64,000 nt of DNA, from contig NC_083511.1 in assembly GCF_032362555.1 (NCBI RefSeq), positions 1 to 64,000 on the forward strand, written 5' to 3'. The notes below the pieces were generated by a model that was not told where the DNA came from, did no database searches, and saw nothing but the letters and a program-made list of their open reading frames with translations. This DNA comes from Amyelois transitella (Eukaryota; Arthropoda; Insecta; Lepidoptera; Pyralidae). Positions 1 through 12,570 of this stretch are shown here, piece after piece; the stretch's first letter is position 1; every line of letters begins with the position of its first letter. The translations under genes and the position numbers were made by a program.

Positions 1-3000
1 ACCCATATAAACCTAACCCCACCCATATAAACCTAACCCCACCCATATAAACCTAACCCCACCCATATAAACCTAACCCCACCCATATAAACCTAACCCC
101 ACCCATATAAACCTAACCCCACCCATATAAACCTAACCCCACCCATATAAACCTAACCCCACCCATATAAACCTAACCCCACCCATATAAACCTAACCCC
201 ACCCATATAAACCTAACCCCACCCATATAAACCTAACCCCACCCATATAAACCTAACCCCACCCATATAAACCTAACCCCACCCATATAAACCTAACCCC
301 ACCCATATAAACCTAACCCCACCCATATAAACCTAACCCCACCCATATAAACCTAACCCCACCCATATAAACCTAACCCCACCCATATAAACCTAACCCC
401 ACCCATATAAACCTAACCCCACCCATATAAACCTAACCCCACCCATATAAACCTAACCCCACCCATATAAACCTAACCCCACCCATATAAACCTAACCCC
501 ACCCATATAAACCTAACCCCACCCATATAAACCTAACCCCACCCATATAAACCTAACCCCACCCATATAAACCTAACCCCACCCATATAAACCTAACCCC
601 ACCCATATAAACCTAACCCCACCCATATAAACCTAACCCCACCCATATAAACCTAACCCCACCCATATAAACCTAACCCCACCCATATAAACCTAACCCC
701 ACCCATATAAACCTAACCCCACCCATATAAACCTAACCCCACCCATATAAACCTAACCCCACCCATATAAACCTAACCCCACCCATATAAACCTAACCCC
801 ACCCATATAAACCTAACCCCACCCATATAAACCTAACCCCACCCATATAAACCTAACCCCACCCATATAAACCTAACCCCACCCATATAAACCTAACCCC
901 ACCCATATAAACCTAACCCCACCCATATAAACCTAACCCCACCCATATAAACCTAACCCCACCCATATAAACCTAACCCCACCCATATAAACCTAACCCC
1001 ACCCATATAAACCTAACCCCACCCATATAAACCTAACCCCACCCATATAAACCTAACCCCACCCATATAAACCTAACCCCACCCATATAAACCTAACCCC
1101 ACCCATATAAACCTAACCCCACCCATATAAACCTAACCCCACCCATATAAACCTAACCCCACCCATATAAACCTAACCCCACCCATATAAACCTAACCCC
1201 ACCCATATAAACCTAACCCCACCCATATAAACCTAACCCCACCCATATAAACCTAACCCCACCCATATAAACCTAACCCCACCCATATAAACCTAACCCC
1301 ACCCATATAAACCTAACCCCACCCATATAAACCTAACCCCACCCATATAAACCTAACCCCACCCATATAAACCTAACCCCACCCATATAAACCTAACCCC
1401 ACCCATATAAACCTAACCCCACCCATATAAACCTAACCCCACCCATATAAACCTAACCCCACCCATATAAACCTAACCCCACCCATATAAACCTAACCCC
1501 ACCCATATAAACCTAACCCCACCCATATAAACCTAACCCCACCCATATAAACCTAACCCCACCCATATAAACCTAACCCCACCCATATAAACCTAACCCC
1601 ACCCATATAAACCTAACCCCACCCATATAAACCTAACCCCACCCATATAAACCTAACCCCACCCATATAAACCTAACCCCACCCATATAAACCTAACCCC
1701 ACCCATATAAACCTAACCCCACCCATATAAACCTAACCCCACCCATATAAACCTAACCCCACCCATATAAACCTAACCCCACCCATATAAACCTAACCCC
1801 ACCCATATAAACCTAACCCCACCCATATAAACCTAACCCCACCCATATAAACCTAACCCCACCCATATAAACCTAACCCCACCCATATAAACCTAACCCC
1901 ACCCATATAAACCTAACCCCACCCATATAAACCTAACCCCACCCATATAAACCTAACCCCACCCATATAAACCTAACCCCACCCATATAAACCTAACCCC
2001 ACCCATATAAACCTAACCCCACCCATATAAACCTAACCCCACCCATATAAACCTAACCCCACCCATATAAACCTAACCCCACCCATATAAACCTAACCCC
2101 ACCCATATAAACCTAACCCCACCCATATAAACCTAACCCCACCCATATAAACCTAACCCCACCCATATAAACCTAACCCCACCCATATAAACCTAACCCC
2201 ACCCATATAAACCTAACCCCACCCATATAAACCTAACCCCACCCATATAAACCTAACCCCACCCATATAAACCTAACCCCACCCATATAAACCTAACCCC
2301 ACCCATATAAACCTAACCCCACCCATATAAACCTAACCCCACCCATATAAACCTAACCCCACCCATATAAACCTAACCCCACCCATATAAACCTAACCCC
2401 ACCCATATAAACCTAACCCCACCCATATAAACCTAACCCCACCCATATAAACCTAACCCCACCCATATAAACCTAACCCCACCCATATAAACCTAACCCC
2501 ACCCATATAAACCTAACCCCACCCATATAAACCTAACCCCACCCATATAAACCTAACCCCACCCATATAAACCTAACCCCACCCATATAAACCTAACCCC
2601 ACCCATATAAACCTAACCCCACCCATATAAACCTAACCCCACCCATATAAACCTAACCCCACCCATATAAACCTAACCCCACCCATATAAACCTAACCCC
2701 ACCCATATAAACCTAACCCCACCCATATAAACCTAACCCCACCCATATAAACCTAACCCCACCCATATAAACCTAACCCCACCCATATAAACCTAACCCC
2801 ACCCATATAAACCTAACCCCACCCATATAAACCTAACCCCACCCATATAAACCTAACCCCACCCATATAAACCTAACCCCACCCATATAAACCTAACCCC
2901 ACCCATATAAACCTAACCCCACCCATATAAACCTAACCCCACCCATATAAACCTAACCCCACCCATATAAACCTAACCCCACCCATATAAACCTAACCCC

Positions 3001-5584
3001 ACCCATATAAACCTAACCCCACCCATATAAACCTAACCCCACCCATATAAACCTAACCCCACCCATATAAACCTAACCCCACCCATATAAACCTAACCCC
3101 ACCCATATAAACCTAACCCCACCCATATAAACCTAACCCCACCCATATAAACCTAACCCCACCCATATAAACCTAACCCCACCCATATAAACCTAACCCC
3201 ACCCATATAAACCTAACCCCACCCATATAAACCTAACCCCACCCATATAAACCTAACCCCACCCATATAAACCTAACCCCACCCATATAAACCTAACCCC
3301 ACCCATATAAACCTAACCCCACCCATATAAACCTAACCCCACCCATATAAACCTAACCCCACCCATATAAACCTAACCCCACCCATATAAACCTAACCCC
3401 ACCCATATAAACCTAACCCCACCCATATAAACCTAACCCCACCCATATAAACCTAACCCCACCCATATAAACCTAACCCCACCCATATAAACCTAACCCC
3501 ACCCATATAAACCTAACCCCACCCATATAAACCTAACCCCACCCATATAAACCTAACCCCACCCATATAAACCTAACCCCACCCATATAAACCTAACCCC
3601 ACCCATATAAACCTAACCCCACCCATATAAACCTAACCCCACCCATATAAACCTAACCCCACCCATATAAACCTAACCCCACCCATATAAACCTAACCCC
3701 ACCCATATAAACCTAACCCCACCCATATAAACCTAACCCCACCCATATAAACCTAACCCCACCCATATAAACCTAACCCCACCCATATAAACCTAACCCC
3801 ACCCATATAAACCTAACCCCACCCATATAAACCTAACCCCACCCATATAAACCTAACCCCACCCATATAAACCTAACCCCACCCATATAAACCTAACCCC
3901 ACCCATATAAACCTAACCCCACCCATATAAACCTAACCCCACCCATATAAACCTAACCCCACCCATATAAACCTAACCCCACCCATATAAACCTAACCCC
4001 ACCCATATAAACCTAACCCCACCCATATAAACCTAACCCCACCCATATAAACCTAACCCCACCCATATAAACCTAACCCCACCCATATAAACCTAACCCC
4101 ACCCATATAAACCTAACCCCACCCATATAAACCTAACCCCACCCATATAAACCTAACCCCACCCATATAAACCTAACCCCACCCATATAAACCTAACCCC
4201 ACCCATATAAACCTAACCCCACCCATATAAACCTAACCCCACCCATATAAACCTAACCCCACCCATATAAACCTAACCCCACCCATATAAACCTAACCCC
4301 ACCCATATAAACCTAACCCCACCCATATAAACCTAACCCCACCCATATAAACCTAACCCCACCCATATAAACCTAACCCCACCCATATAAACCTAACCCC
4401 ACCCATATAAACCTAACCCCACCCATATAAACCTAACCCCACCCATATAAACCTAACCCCACCCATATAAACCTAACCCCACCCATATAAACCTAACCCC
4501 ACCCATATAAACCTAACCCCACCCATATAAACCTAACCCCACCCATATAAACCTAACCCCACCCATATAAACCTAACCCCACCCATATAAACCTAACCCC
4601 ACCCATATAAACCTAACCCCACCCATATAAACCTAACCCCACCCATATAAACCTAACCCCACCCATATAAACCTAACCCCACCCATATAAACCTAACCCC
4701 ACCCATATAAACCTAACCCCACCCATATAAACCTAACCCCACCCATATAAACCTAACCCCACCCATATAAACCTAACCCCACCCATATAAACCTAACCCC
4801 ACCCATATAAACCTAACCCCACCCATATAAACCTAACCCCACCCATATAAACCTAACCCCACCCATATAAACCTAACCCCACCCATATAAACCTAACCCC
4901 ACCCATATAAACCTAACCCCACCCATATAAACCTAACCCCACCCATATAAACCTAACCCCACCCATATAAACCTAACCCCACCCATATAAACCTAACCCC
5001 ACCCATATAAACCTAACCCCACCCATATAAACCTAACCCCACCCATATAAACCTAACCCCACCCATATAAACCTAACCCCACCCATATAAACCTAACCCC
5101 ACCCATATAAACCTAACCCCACCCATATAAACCTAACCCCACCCATATAAACCTAACCCCACCCATATAAACCTAACCCCACCCATATAAACCTAACCCC
5201 ACCCATATAAACCTAACCCCACCCATATAAACCTAACCCCACCCATATAAACCTAACCCCACCCATATAAACCTAACCCCACCCATATAAACCTAACCCC
5301 ACCCATATAAACCTAACCCCACCCATATAAACCTAACCCCACCCATATAAACCTAACCCCACCCATATAAACCTAACCCCACCCATATAAACCTAACCCC
5401 ACCCATATAAACCTAACCCCACCCATATAAACCTAACCCCACCCATATAAACCTAACCCCACCCATATAAACCTAACCCCACCCATATAAACCTAACCCC
5501 ACCCATATAAACCTAACCCCACCCATATAAACCTAACCCCACCCATATAAACCTAACCCCACCCATATAAACCTAACCCCACCC
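1..5584. repeat. 20-bp telomere-like tandem satellite, about 279 copies
   Basis: The unit ACCCATATAAACCTAACCCC repeats without any visible variant from base 1 to 5580, then breaks after a partial copy at about 5585 into unrelated AT-rich sequence. The unit contains CCTAA, the C-strand form of the insect telomere pentamer TTAGG, within CCTAACCCC. The C-rich strand reads 5' to 3' from the left end, the orientation expected of a left chromosome end. No spacers, no ORFs and no telomere-specific LINE (TRAS or SART type) were seen inside it. It could be a variant telomere, a subtelomeric satellite, or an internal satellite at a contig edge. Confidence 0.97.
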
Positions 5585-5816
5585 ACCCGGGCGAATTTTC
5601 TCATTTATAAATGTTTAAGGAGAAACCATATCGCGTTATATTTCAGATCAGCGCCATCTCTTAATTTCGTTTCAGTAAGTTTTTTGTTGTTTCGCTTTTA
5701 GTAGTTAGATCCACATATCACTTTCCAGAGGAGAACACTGTGTCTTTATGTTTCTTTTGCCCCTTTATGGCTCAGATAAATTAAACCACAGACCTGTTGC
5801 CGATATAGGAATTCTA
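5585..5816. other. Satellite-flanking unique sequence
   Basis: AT-rich sequence between the satellite and the first SINE. No coding potential, RNA gene or repeat was recognised here. Confidence 0.6.
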
Positions 5817-6040
5817 AATAAATAAATATATACGGGACAAATTGAGTTATCGTCGAACTAAATTCGAAACTTGTGTTACGAGATACTTACTCAACGATAC
5901 TATATTTTATAATAATTAATTATATAGATAGGCCAATCAGAGAATGTTCGTTTCTCATAACACCCTTACCAGGATTCGAACCCGGGATCCTCTGTGTCAC
6001 AGACAAGCGCACTACCGCTGCGCCAAACAGGCCGCCATTT
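5817..6040 (-). repeat. tRNA-derived SINE (family A), reverse copy
   Basis: On the minus strand the copy begins with a tRNA-like head containing a B-box-like GGGTTCGAATCC, near 5970-6035. A body and a tail ending in a TCCCGTATATATTTATTTA-type sequence follow. Near-identical copies lie at 23172-23395 (-) and 63068-63325 (+), and the tail alone at 58028-58090. Several copies with the same head-to-tail order support a SINE family. The 67-residue ORF across it is a chance frame. Confidence 0.8.
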
Positions 6041-6403
6041 CTGAATGATTTATTAAGATTTATCAACACAAAGTAAAATTTTGAGATGTAGGGGAACCTT
6101 TCTGAGTACGTTCTACGTGTAACTATTTTTTACTGATACGTCATTATTACTACTTTGCTCATGAAAAGCTTATCTGTCATAAATTTCCTTTTTTTATAAA
6201 TGATTCATTTTGTGGGCAGCAACATGTTCTCACGTGTGTATAAGTGTTATTTCCTTTAAAAATTCTACATTTCGAGATTTATTTTAAACCATAAAACAAG
6301 TCAAATCTTTCATTTTGCTTAGTGAGAAGATGCTTAGGCAGGACACTAGTGTAATATAAAATAATTATTAATGAATGCATTGTGCTTTTCACTTGTAACT
6401 TAC

Positions 6404-6505
6404 CTCCTGGAATCTCTCGCTGCGTTAGCTGTGGAGGCACATCTTGTTTTTCGCTGGTGTTTATGTTGTTGGAGGGTTTAGGTACGCATGCTTCGATCGG
6501 TCGAG
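6404..6505 (-). other. Possible orphan exon with a strong splice donor
   Basis: On the minus strand an open stretch of about 32 codons ends in a consensus donor (GGAG|GTAAGT, boundary at 6404). It reads approximately EACVPKPSNNINTSEKQDVP and continues through PQLTQREIPG. No partner exons or family were recognised, so it may be a gene remnant or chance. Confidence 0.2.
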
Positions 6506-6817
6506 GTCACACTGATTTACATTGCATAAATATAATAGTGTAAAATTTTGTAGCGTTGTAGGTACTTTCTTTTCTTTTAATAATAACTGAGCTATTTTTG
6601 TTACAAAATTTACATTTGCTCAAAGAAATTTATGTCAATAAGTATTGTTTTACCAATGAATAAACAACGGATACGCATTTGCTTACAACGCGTTCTGTGT
6701 TCATTTGCCACAGATAATATATTAGTGATACGTACGAGTGAATGATACCCACAGGCTCGAAGTGACAATGACATCTATTAATATTCACAGTTGTGGGCTC
6801 AACAGAGCCATGATTAA

Positions 6818-7073
6818 TACATACATACAATCACGTCTATATCCCTTGCGAGATAGACAGAGCCAACAGTCTTGAAAAGATTGATAGGCCACGTTCAGCT
6901 TTTGGCCTGATGATAGAATTGAGATTCAAATAGTGACAGGTTGCTAGCCCATCACCTATAAGAAGAATCCCAAGTTTATAAGCATATCCCTTAGTCACCT
7001 TTTACGACATCCATGGGAGAAAGATTGAGTGGTCCTTTTCTTTTTTATATCGGTGCCGGAAACCACGCGGCGT
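6818..7073 (-). repeat. Dispersed SINE-like repeat (family B), reverse copy
   Basis: A roughly 260-bp element that recurs through the window. In forward orientation it starts TGCCGTGTGGTTCCCGGCAC, has a core GGATGTCGTAAAAGGCGACT and GTCTACCCCGCAAGGGATAT, and ends in a (TATG)n tail. Here it is reversed, so the CATA tail is at the left. It is non-coding. A copy at 33822-34078 shows a likely target-site duplication, which supports retrotransposition. Confidence 0.8.
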
Positions 7074-8419
7074 CAAAGACAATTTGGTTCACAATTAAAT
7101 AGTGTTAATCAACAACACATTTATTTGGATAAATAGGTAGCCACAAAAACATTTCATGTTAAATGTTGCCAATACGAGACCATATAGCTCGCACTGTCAA
7201 AAAGTAATCAGATCTCGTGTAGAGCCAAATTTCTAACCCCACATGCCCAGCCCTAAATCGATAAGCCCTAATTTTACACTCAAGTTACGGGGAAATACTA
7301 CAGCCATAGCTCGTACTGCGTAGTTCGTAGCGCGTAGCAGAGTTTTGCCACTATAATCTCGTAGGCGTGCAAACCGTGGACGTAACTGGCGAGTCGGCCG
7401 CACGGAAAGAGTTCAAAAGATTGAATAGATTTTTAAGCTCAAGCCCATATGACGAATAGCAAAAAGTCCGTGCGGCCTTATTTCGACCAAATTTGATTAC
7501 CATAAAGGCGGTTCTAGTGAGTTAAGCTTAAAAGATAGATATATTTATTTATTTATTTATTTCAGAAACTATATACTGTCGTGGACATTTTTTGAGATTA
7601 TTTCAAAAGGAATAATTCTTTCATACATATATTTTTGGTATCTTGCTTGTGAGTGGTTCTTCCGTTTCGTCCTAATCGCCATTCCAGGTCAAAAGTCGTT
7701 ATGAATATTGTAATTAACCATATTTTTTTTATTGAATAAGGTAGGACGTACTTTTATCTTAAATATCCATCATATATATCAGGTTTAAACCTCATAACAA
7801 AAAAAATTTTAGAACAAAAACATGTATTTTTTTCATTCCTCTCCTTGTTCAAATGGACCCTCAGAACGTTGTGACACACTTTTGTTGACTTTCCTAGGAG
7901 AAAAGTACATATTTTTTTTTCTTATATACAAATGTATTCACTGACTATTATAAACCTGCAATACAGTATTTTTTATAAGTGTTTAATATGGAAAGAATTG
8001 TCTTCAAAGTTTTGTCAACCCAAAAACTACATTGCCTTCCACAAAAATATAACATTAAAATTTTTATGCACGTACAATATATCTATTTCTTGCCAAACAA
8101 AAGACGCTCCCGCGCACCTCAGGCCGTCGATACAAGTCGTCAAGAGAGGTCGCACGCTGCCCGGACAAAATATTTTTAGGATTTAATTTCTGAAAACAGC
8201 GTTTGTCACGAGTAAGTAAACATTACTTTCCGTAGTTTTTGTATGTGAGTGTAGACGTAAAAAAATAATTTTAACTTTTGGTAGTTAGCATACTGTAGGG
8301 TCTAGTTATCAATTAATTATGAATATCTAGCCTTTATTAATTCATGAGTAAATTCAGGAAATCTGCTCAAACTTCATTTCTTTCCCTATAATTCCCTTCC
8401 GTTCCCTCCAATTTTTTAA
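7074..8419. other. Gene-free AT-rich stretch
   Basis: No supported gene, RNA gene or classified repeat. The short ORFs at 7932-8186 overlap each other in different frames and have no recognisable domain. Confidence 0.55.
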
Positions 8420-8611
8420 AGGAGGGTAATGAATCACTTTGGATTGTAATGATTTTTTTTAAATGTAAAATTAATATGTACCTACCTATGTCTCTTTGTT
8501 AATTTTTTCCTATTACCTATTTTGATTATATCGAATTATAACTTGTGTAAGTATATGTCAGTATTATTGAAGTAACTTAAAATTAAATCTGTACATTTTG
8601 TAACCTACCTA

Positions 8612-8683
8612 AGTACTTAGGTAGGCTTCGAAAGAAGACAGACAGCTAACTTAGGTAGGCTTCGAAAGAAGACAGACAGCTGT
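8612..8683 (+). repeat. Direct duplication of about 33 bp
   Basis: The segment ACTTAGGTAGGCTTCGAAAG and its continuation to GACAGACAGCT occurs twice back to back. It lies in the upstream part of the degenerate DNA transposon. Confidence 0.85.
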
Positions 8684-8808
8684 CTGTTCGCAATAAACTG
8701 AAAAACTACTGAATGAACGGAATAGGTAGGTACCTAATTAATAAAGAAGGTTTCGTGAAATATTCGGTTATTTTGCTTAGTTTTGTTTTTTAGATACATC
8801 TGCAATAA

Positions 8809-10554
8809 TGTCGAAGCCGAAGAAACTGGCAACCAAAAAAAAAATAGCTAAAGACTGATTGCGAAAGAAGGTAAAATACGCAGAAATCAAGGCGGATCCT
8901 GAAAAATACAAATTAGAGAAGGAGAAACAAAAGAGGAAATTCCTTGTAAAAAAAGAAAAGAAACAAGTCCTAAGTATAACAGAGATGACGGCACGACAAA
9001 GGAGCAAAGGCGAAGATGGCGAAAAAACTCCAAAAAATATTTAAATAAGGTGAAAGAGCAGAAAATATTGCAAATAATTATAATAGACAACTCTCCGCCC
9101 AGTAATAAAACTGAGGAATTTATAAACATCCAGAACCTACAATACGCGACCCTCTTATGTTACAAGAAGAATCCACATCAAGCCAAAGTACATCGAAGTC
9201 ACATTTAGTGCATCAAAAAACTAGTATTTCAAGCGCAATGAGAAAATTGCGATACATATCTAAAAAAGCAATAACAATCTTACAGAATGAATTTGATAAA
9301 CTAAAAAAATGAGAAAGCGCTTTTAAGAAGACATTTATTTATGGAGCAGATGTTAAAAAAGATAAGATTCAAGAAAAGAAAGTAGATGAAGTCATAAAAA
9401 ACATAAATAATGAGAAGGTACAAGAAGTGATAAAGAAGCTTTTGTTGAATGAAACAGTTTGTCGAGGAGTATCAGAAAAACACAAAAGCCTTCCGAAAAA
9501 AGAGGAAAGAGGAGCTTTTACGGGATATAATTGATAATTCGAGGCTCAAAAAGTATGGGATATTGTCAAATATTACTTTTGCTATGAGAAATTAACTGAA
9601 AAAAAAAATTCGAGATAATAAAACTGCGAAACTAAAACAAAGTGTTGAAAATTTTCTACAAGAAGATGAAAACAGTCAAATGGCGCCAGGAAAAAACGAA
9701 TTTATTAAAAAAGGTGCATTAAAAAAACAAAAAAGATATTTAACCGATAATATGAAAAATTTACATGCGAAGTTTTGTAAGAAATGGGGCCATATACATT
9801 ACTCAGTATTCTGCAAATATAGACCATTCTGGATAATTCAACCTTCATCAAAAAGAGACACGTGCCAATGCAAGCTGCACTCTAACATTGAACTTATTAT
9901 TAAATTTTTAAAGAAAGCTAATATAATCACAGAAAATTCTTTAGAGGTTTTGAACAATTTATGTTGTAGTGTGTACCTACGAAAGAAATTGTTTAGAGAG
10001 AAAGTGCAAAATCTGCAAAAATAAAGTCACGACGTACCAGGAATTTGACAATCGGAAAACTATTTTTTATCATGAATGGATTTTTGAGAAGCAAGACTAC
10101 GTAGGAAAAGATGAAAAAAAAAACAAGAGAGTTACATTAAAAAAGAAAAAGGAAGATTTACCACCTAATGTCATTATTAAGTTCGAAACTCTACTGGCAG
10201 TTTTCTTCAAGCGGGTTTTAAATATAACAATGCAATATTCCGCTATTAAGAATCTGCAACGTGATTTATCTCCTAGTGAAGTCATATGCCATATAGACTT
10301 CAGCGAAAATTATTTATTAAAATATAAAGAAGAAATACAAAGTTTTCATTTCGGTGGAAGCCGCCAACAAATCTCTTTGCATACAGGAGTATTATATTTT
10401 TATGATCAGGAAACCAAAGTACCTAGTAATTCATAAATCTTTTTGTACAATAAGCGAAAATATAATGCACGATGCTTCTGCTATATGGGCACACTTACAA
10501 CCAGTTTTGAACATGGCCCAAGAGTTAGTCCCAATTATATCGGTAAAATTTTAA
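8809..10554 (+). pseudogene. Broken transposase-like gene of an unclassified arthropod family
   Basis: It starts ATG TCG AAG CCG and encodes a very Lys-rich N-terminus (KADPEKYKLEKEKQKRKF near 8887-8940). That resembles the basic N-terminus of a protein family I recall as repetitive in arthropod genomes. Downstream, in other frames, are DFSENYLLKYKEEIQSFHFG and GGSRQQISLHTGVLYF (about 10296-10400), then SFCTISENIMHDASAIWAHL (about 10437-10494). I associate these motifs with an uncharacterised DDE-like transposase family. The frame is broken by an early TGA (about 8857) and by later stops and frameshifts (for example near 9050, 9310, 10025 and 10436), so it cannot make a full protein. The family assignment is from memory and no superfamily name is claimed. 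Confidence 0.6.
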
Positions 10555-10892
10555 ATAGAATGCAAAGTTTTCTAGAGTATAAAATATTTTTTAAGGAGAG
10601 GTCAGGGCAAGTCTAAGAATTTTGGATGGCTGCTAATTAGCGATGATGAATCAAACAAAATGATGAATTAGCGATGATGAATACCCGCATCACGAATTTT
10701 GCAACGTTTGAATGAGCCGGAAGAATTTAGAAGAGGGCAATTTGTGTTTAAAAATTTACTAAATATTAATTTTAAATAAGTAAAAATGACTGATTGTAAC
10801 TTTGATTAGGCTGATTACTAATTTAATTCTTGAGAGTTCCTACTTATTGTTTATAATGTTAACTAATCCGTTACATTTTATTAACATTTTTA

Positions 10893-11095
10893 ATGTATGG
10901 GATTGAAAGTTGGGTATGGCAAAAGTAGCACGAAAGCAGAATAAATGCAGTGGAAATGAGAGCGTTAAGGAGTATGATGGGTGGAAATTGAGTGACCGGA
11001 TAAGGAACAGCGTGATAAAGCAATGTTGTGATGTGAAAGAAGATGTAGTTACAGGAATAGAAAAGGGTATGTTAAGATGATTTGGTCATGAGGAG
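10893..11095 (+). mobile_element. LINE reverse-transcriptase C-terminal scrap
   Basis: Conceptual translation gives MYGIESWVWQK, stop, HESRINAVEMRALRSMMGG. After a frameshift it gives LSDRIRNSVIKQCCDVKEDV and GIEKGMLR, stop, FGH. This pattern is typical of the tail of LINE reverse transcriptase ORFs. It has several stops and at least one frameshift and is nested in the older DNA transposon. Confidence 0.6.
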
Positions 11096-11419
11096 AGAGA
11101 GAGATCATTCTGATTATTCATTACTTTCCATACGAAATCATTACACTCCCGTCATATTTAATTTTATTTCATTACCTTCCAAATTCAATCATTAACTTCC
11201 GTCCTTATTTCATTACCTTCCGTGGGTTCATTACATTCCAGCTATTTTCTTGACAATGAAAGCTTTTTCATGAAGGCCTTTACTGATAATCTATACTTGA
11301 AAGGTACCCGAATGATTATATGTAACTGTTTTTAAAAATCGATTAAAAAAAAAACTTTCTTCAAAATCGTTGAGATTTGAACGAAACGGAAGAATCACTC
11401 TTGTACTGTTTTCGCAGCG

Positions 11420-11650
11420 CACGCAACGAAAGCCCTCAAGGATGAATAATTTTCCCCGCTCTTTTTTCACATTTTCCATTATTTCTTCGCTCTTAATAGT
11501 TGCAGCGTGATTTTATATAGCATAAAGCTTTCCTCGATAAATGGTCTATTCAACACAAAAATAATTTTTCAATTCGAACCAGAAGTTCCTGAGATTAGCG
11601 TGTTCAAATAAACAAACAAACAAACTTCAGCTTTATAATATTAGTATAGA
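11420..11650 (-). mobile_element. Non-autonomous Helitron (Lep-type), reverse copy
   Basis: On the minus strand the right edge begins TCTATACTAATATTATAAAG and continues with a GTTTGTTTGTTTG run and sequence shared with the better bounded copy at 24806-25447. At 11651 it directly abuts another CTAG-ending segment, suggesting two Helitrons joined end to end. The left edge is approximate. Confidence 0.55.
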
Positions 11651-11999
11651 CTAGCTTCCGCCCGCGATACCGTCCGATGTCGGTTCGCGTGGATGGTTTA
11701 TTTCTCCATTTTGAGTAACTCTAACAATGACATTTTATAAATATCTATTGAACCCAAAAACGGCTAGGCCTATAATAATTAAAAAGTTCCCTCTATTGAG
11801 CTACTGCTGTAAAGCTCGCGTTCTGTAGTAAGTATTATTTTCATAGTAATTTCGACCTTGATAAGTAATAAGACTTGATAAGTTCGTCACTGTCAGTAAA
11901 GAATTTTCTTTCTTTCTTTCTACATGCTAGCAGTAAATTACTGACAGTGACGAAAAGTTTGCAAAAATAAAAAAGTGATCGTGACAATGCCACAGAAAG

Positions 12000-12180
12000 T
12001 TAATTGAGAGCTTCAGCATACACAACATTGTTAGTGAGCTTGTCCGGAATATGAACATGAAGAATTCTTGGACTGCTCACACGGGAAAGAGAGTAAGATC
12101 TACGCCAGCAACACCTAGGGTGTGACCTTGAGTCTTATCTATAGTCATGGCGTATTCGTAATCAAGTTATCGACATTTGA
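12000..12180 (-). pseudogene. Relic of a Helitron PIF1-like helicase
   Basis: The minus strand reads AMTIDKTQGHTLGVAGVDLT, then after a disruption SSPRILHVHIPDKLTNNVVY and AEAL. The TxxKxQGxTL pattern and the T-N-N-V-V-Y-x-E ending match the C-terminal end of Helitron and PIF1-like helicases. The fragment is short, interrupted and lacks the Walker and Rep regions. Its presence near non-autonomous Helitron ends fits decay of an autonomous element. Confidence 0.6.
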
Positions 12181-12324
12181 ATGTACTCAAGGCATGAGTT
12201 TGCCTGCAAATAAGTTACAAGAGTCTGCCGCGAGAGATGGCTGGCCCTCAACCCGGTAAGGACGCCATCTTCATTCGACTAGTGATGTCACACAACAAAA
12301 GTGATGTGACATAAACATATTCAC

Positions 12325-12545
12325 AACAGACCACTCCATCTCTTTCCCATGGATGTCGTAAAAGGCGACTAAGGGATAGGCTAACAAACTTGGGATTCTC
12401 TTTTAGGCGATAGGCGAGCAACCTATCACTAATCTCAATTCCATCACTAAGCCAAACACCTGAACCTGGCCATTCAGTCCTTTCAAGCCTCTTGGCTCTG
12501 TCTACCCCGCAAGGGATATAAACGTGACCATATGGATGTATGTAT
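12325..12545 (+). repeat. SINE-like family B, 5'-truncated forward copy
   Basis: Contains the CATGGATGTCGTAAAAGGCG core, the TCTACCCCGCAAGGGATATA segment and an ATGTATGTAT tail, but lacks the 5' TGCCGTGTGGTT segment. Confidence 0.75.
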
Positions 12546-12570
12546 TATACTTTAATTTGACACCACCGCA

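Larger units (their letters stand above)
8420..11240 (+). mobile_element. Degenerate DNA transposon with inverted subterminal repeats
   Basis: A decayed transposase-like reading frame (8809-10554) is flanked by arrays of a 12-bp motif close to GGAAGGTAATGA. Two copies lie on the left in forward orientation (8420-8455). At least six lie on the right in reverse orientation (11110-11240, as TCATTACCTTCC variants). Inverted subterminal motif arrays are typical of transposase-binding regions. A LINE scrap is nested near 10.9-11.1 kb. The exact ends and target-site duplication were not resolved. Confidence 0.55.

Noticed and set aside
1-5584. CRISPR-like or coding repeat
   Set aside because: Units are directly adjacent with no spacers, the host is eukaryotic, and no frame lacks stops.
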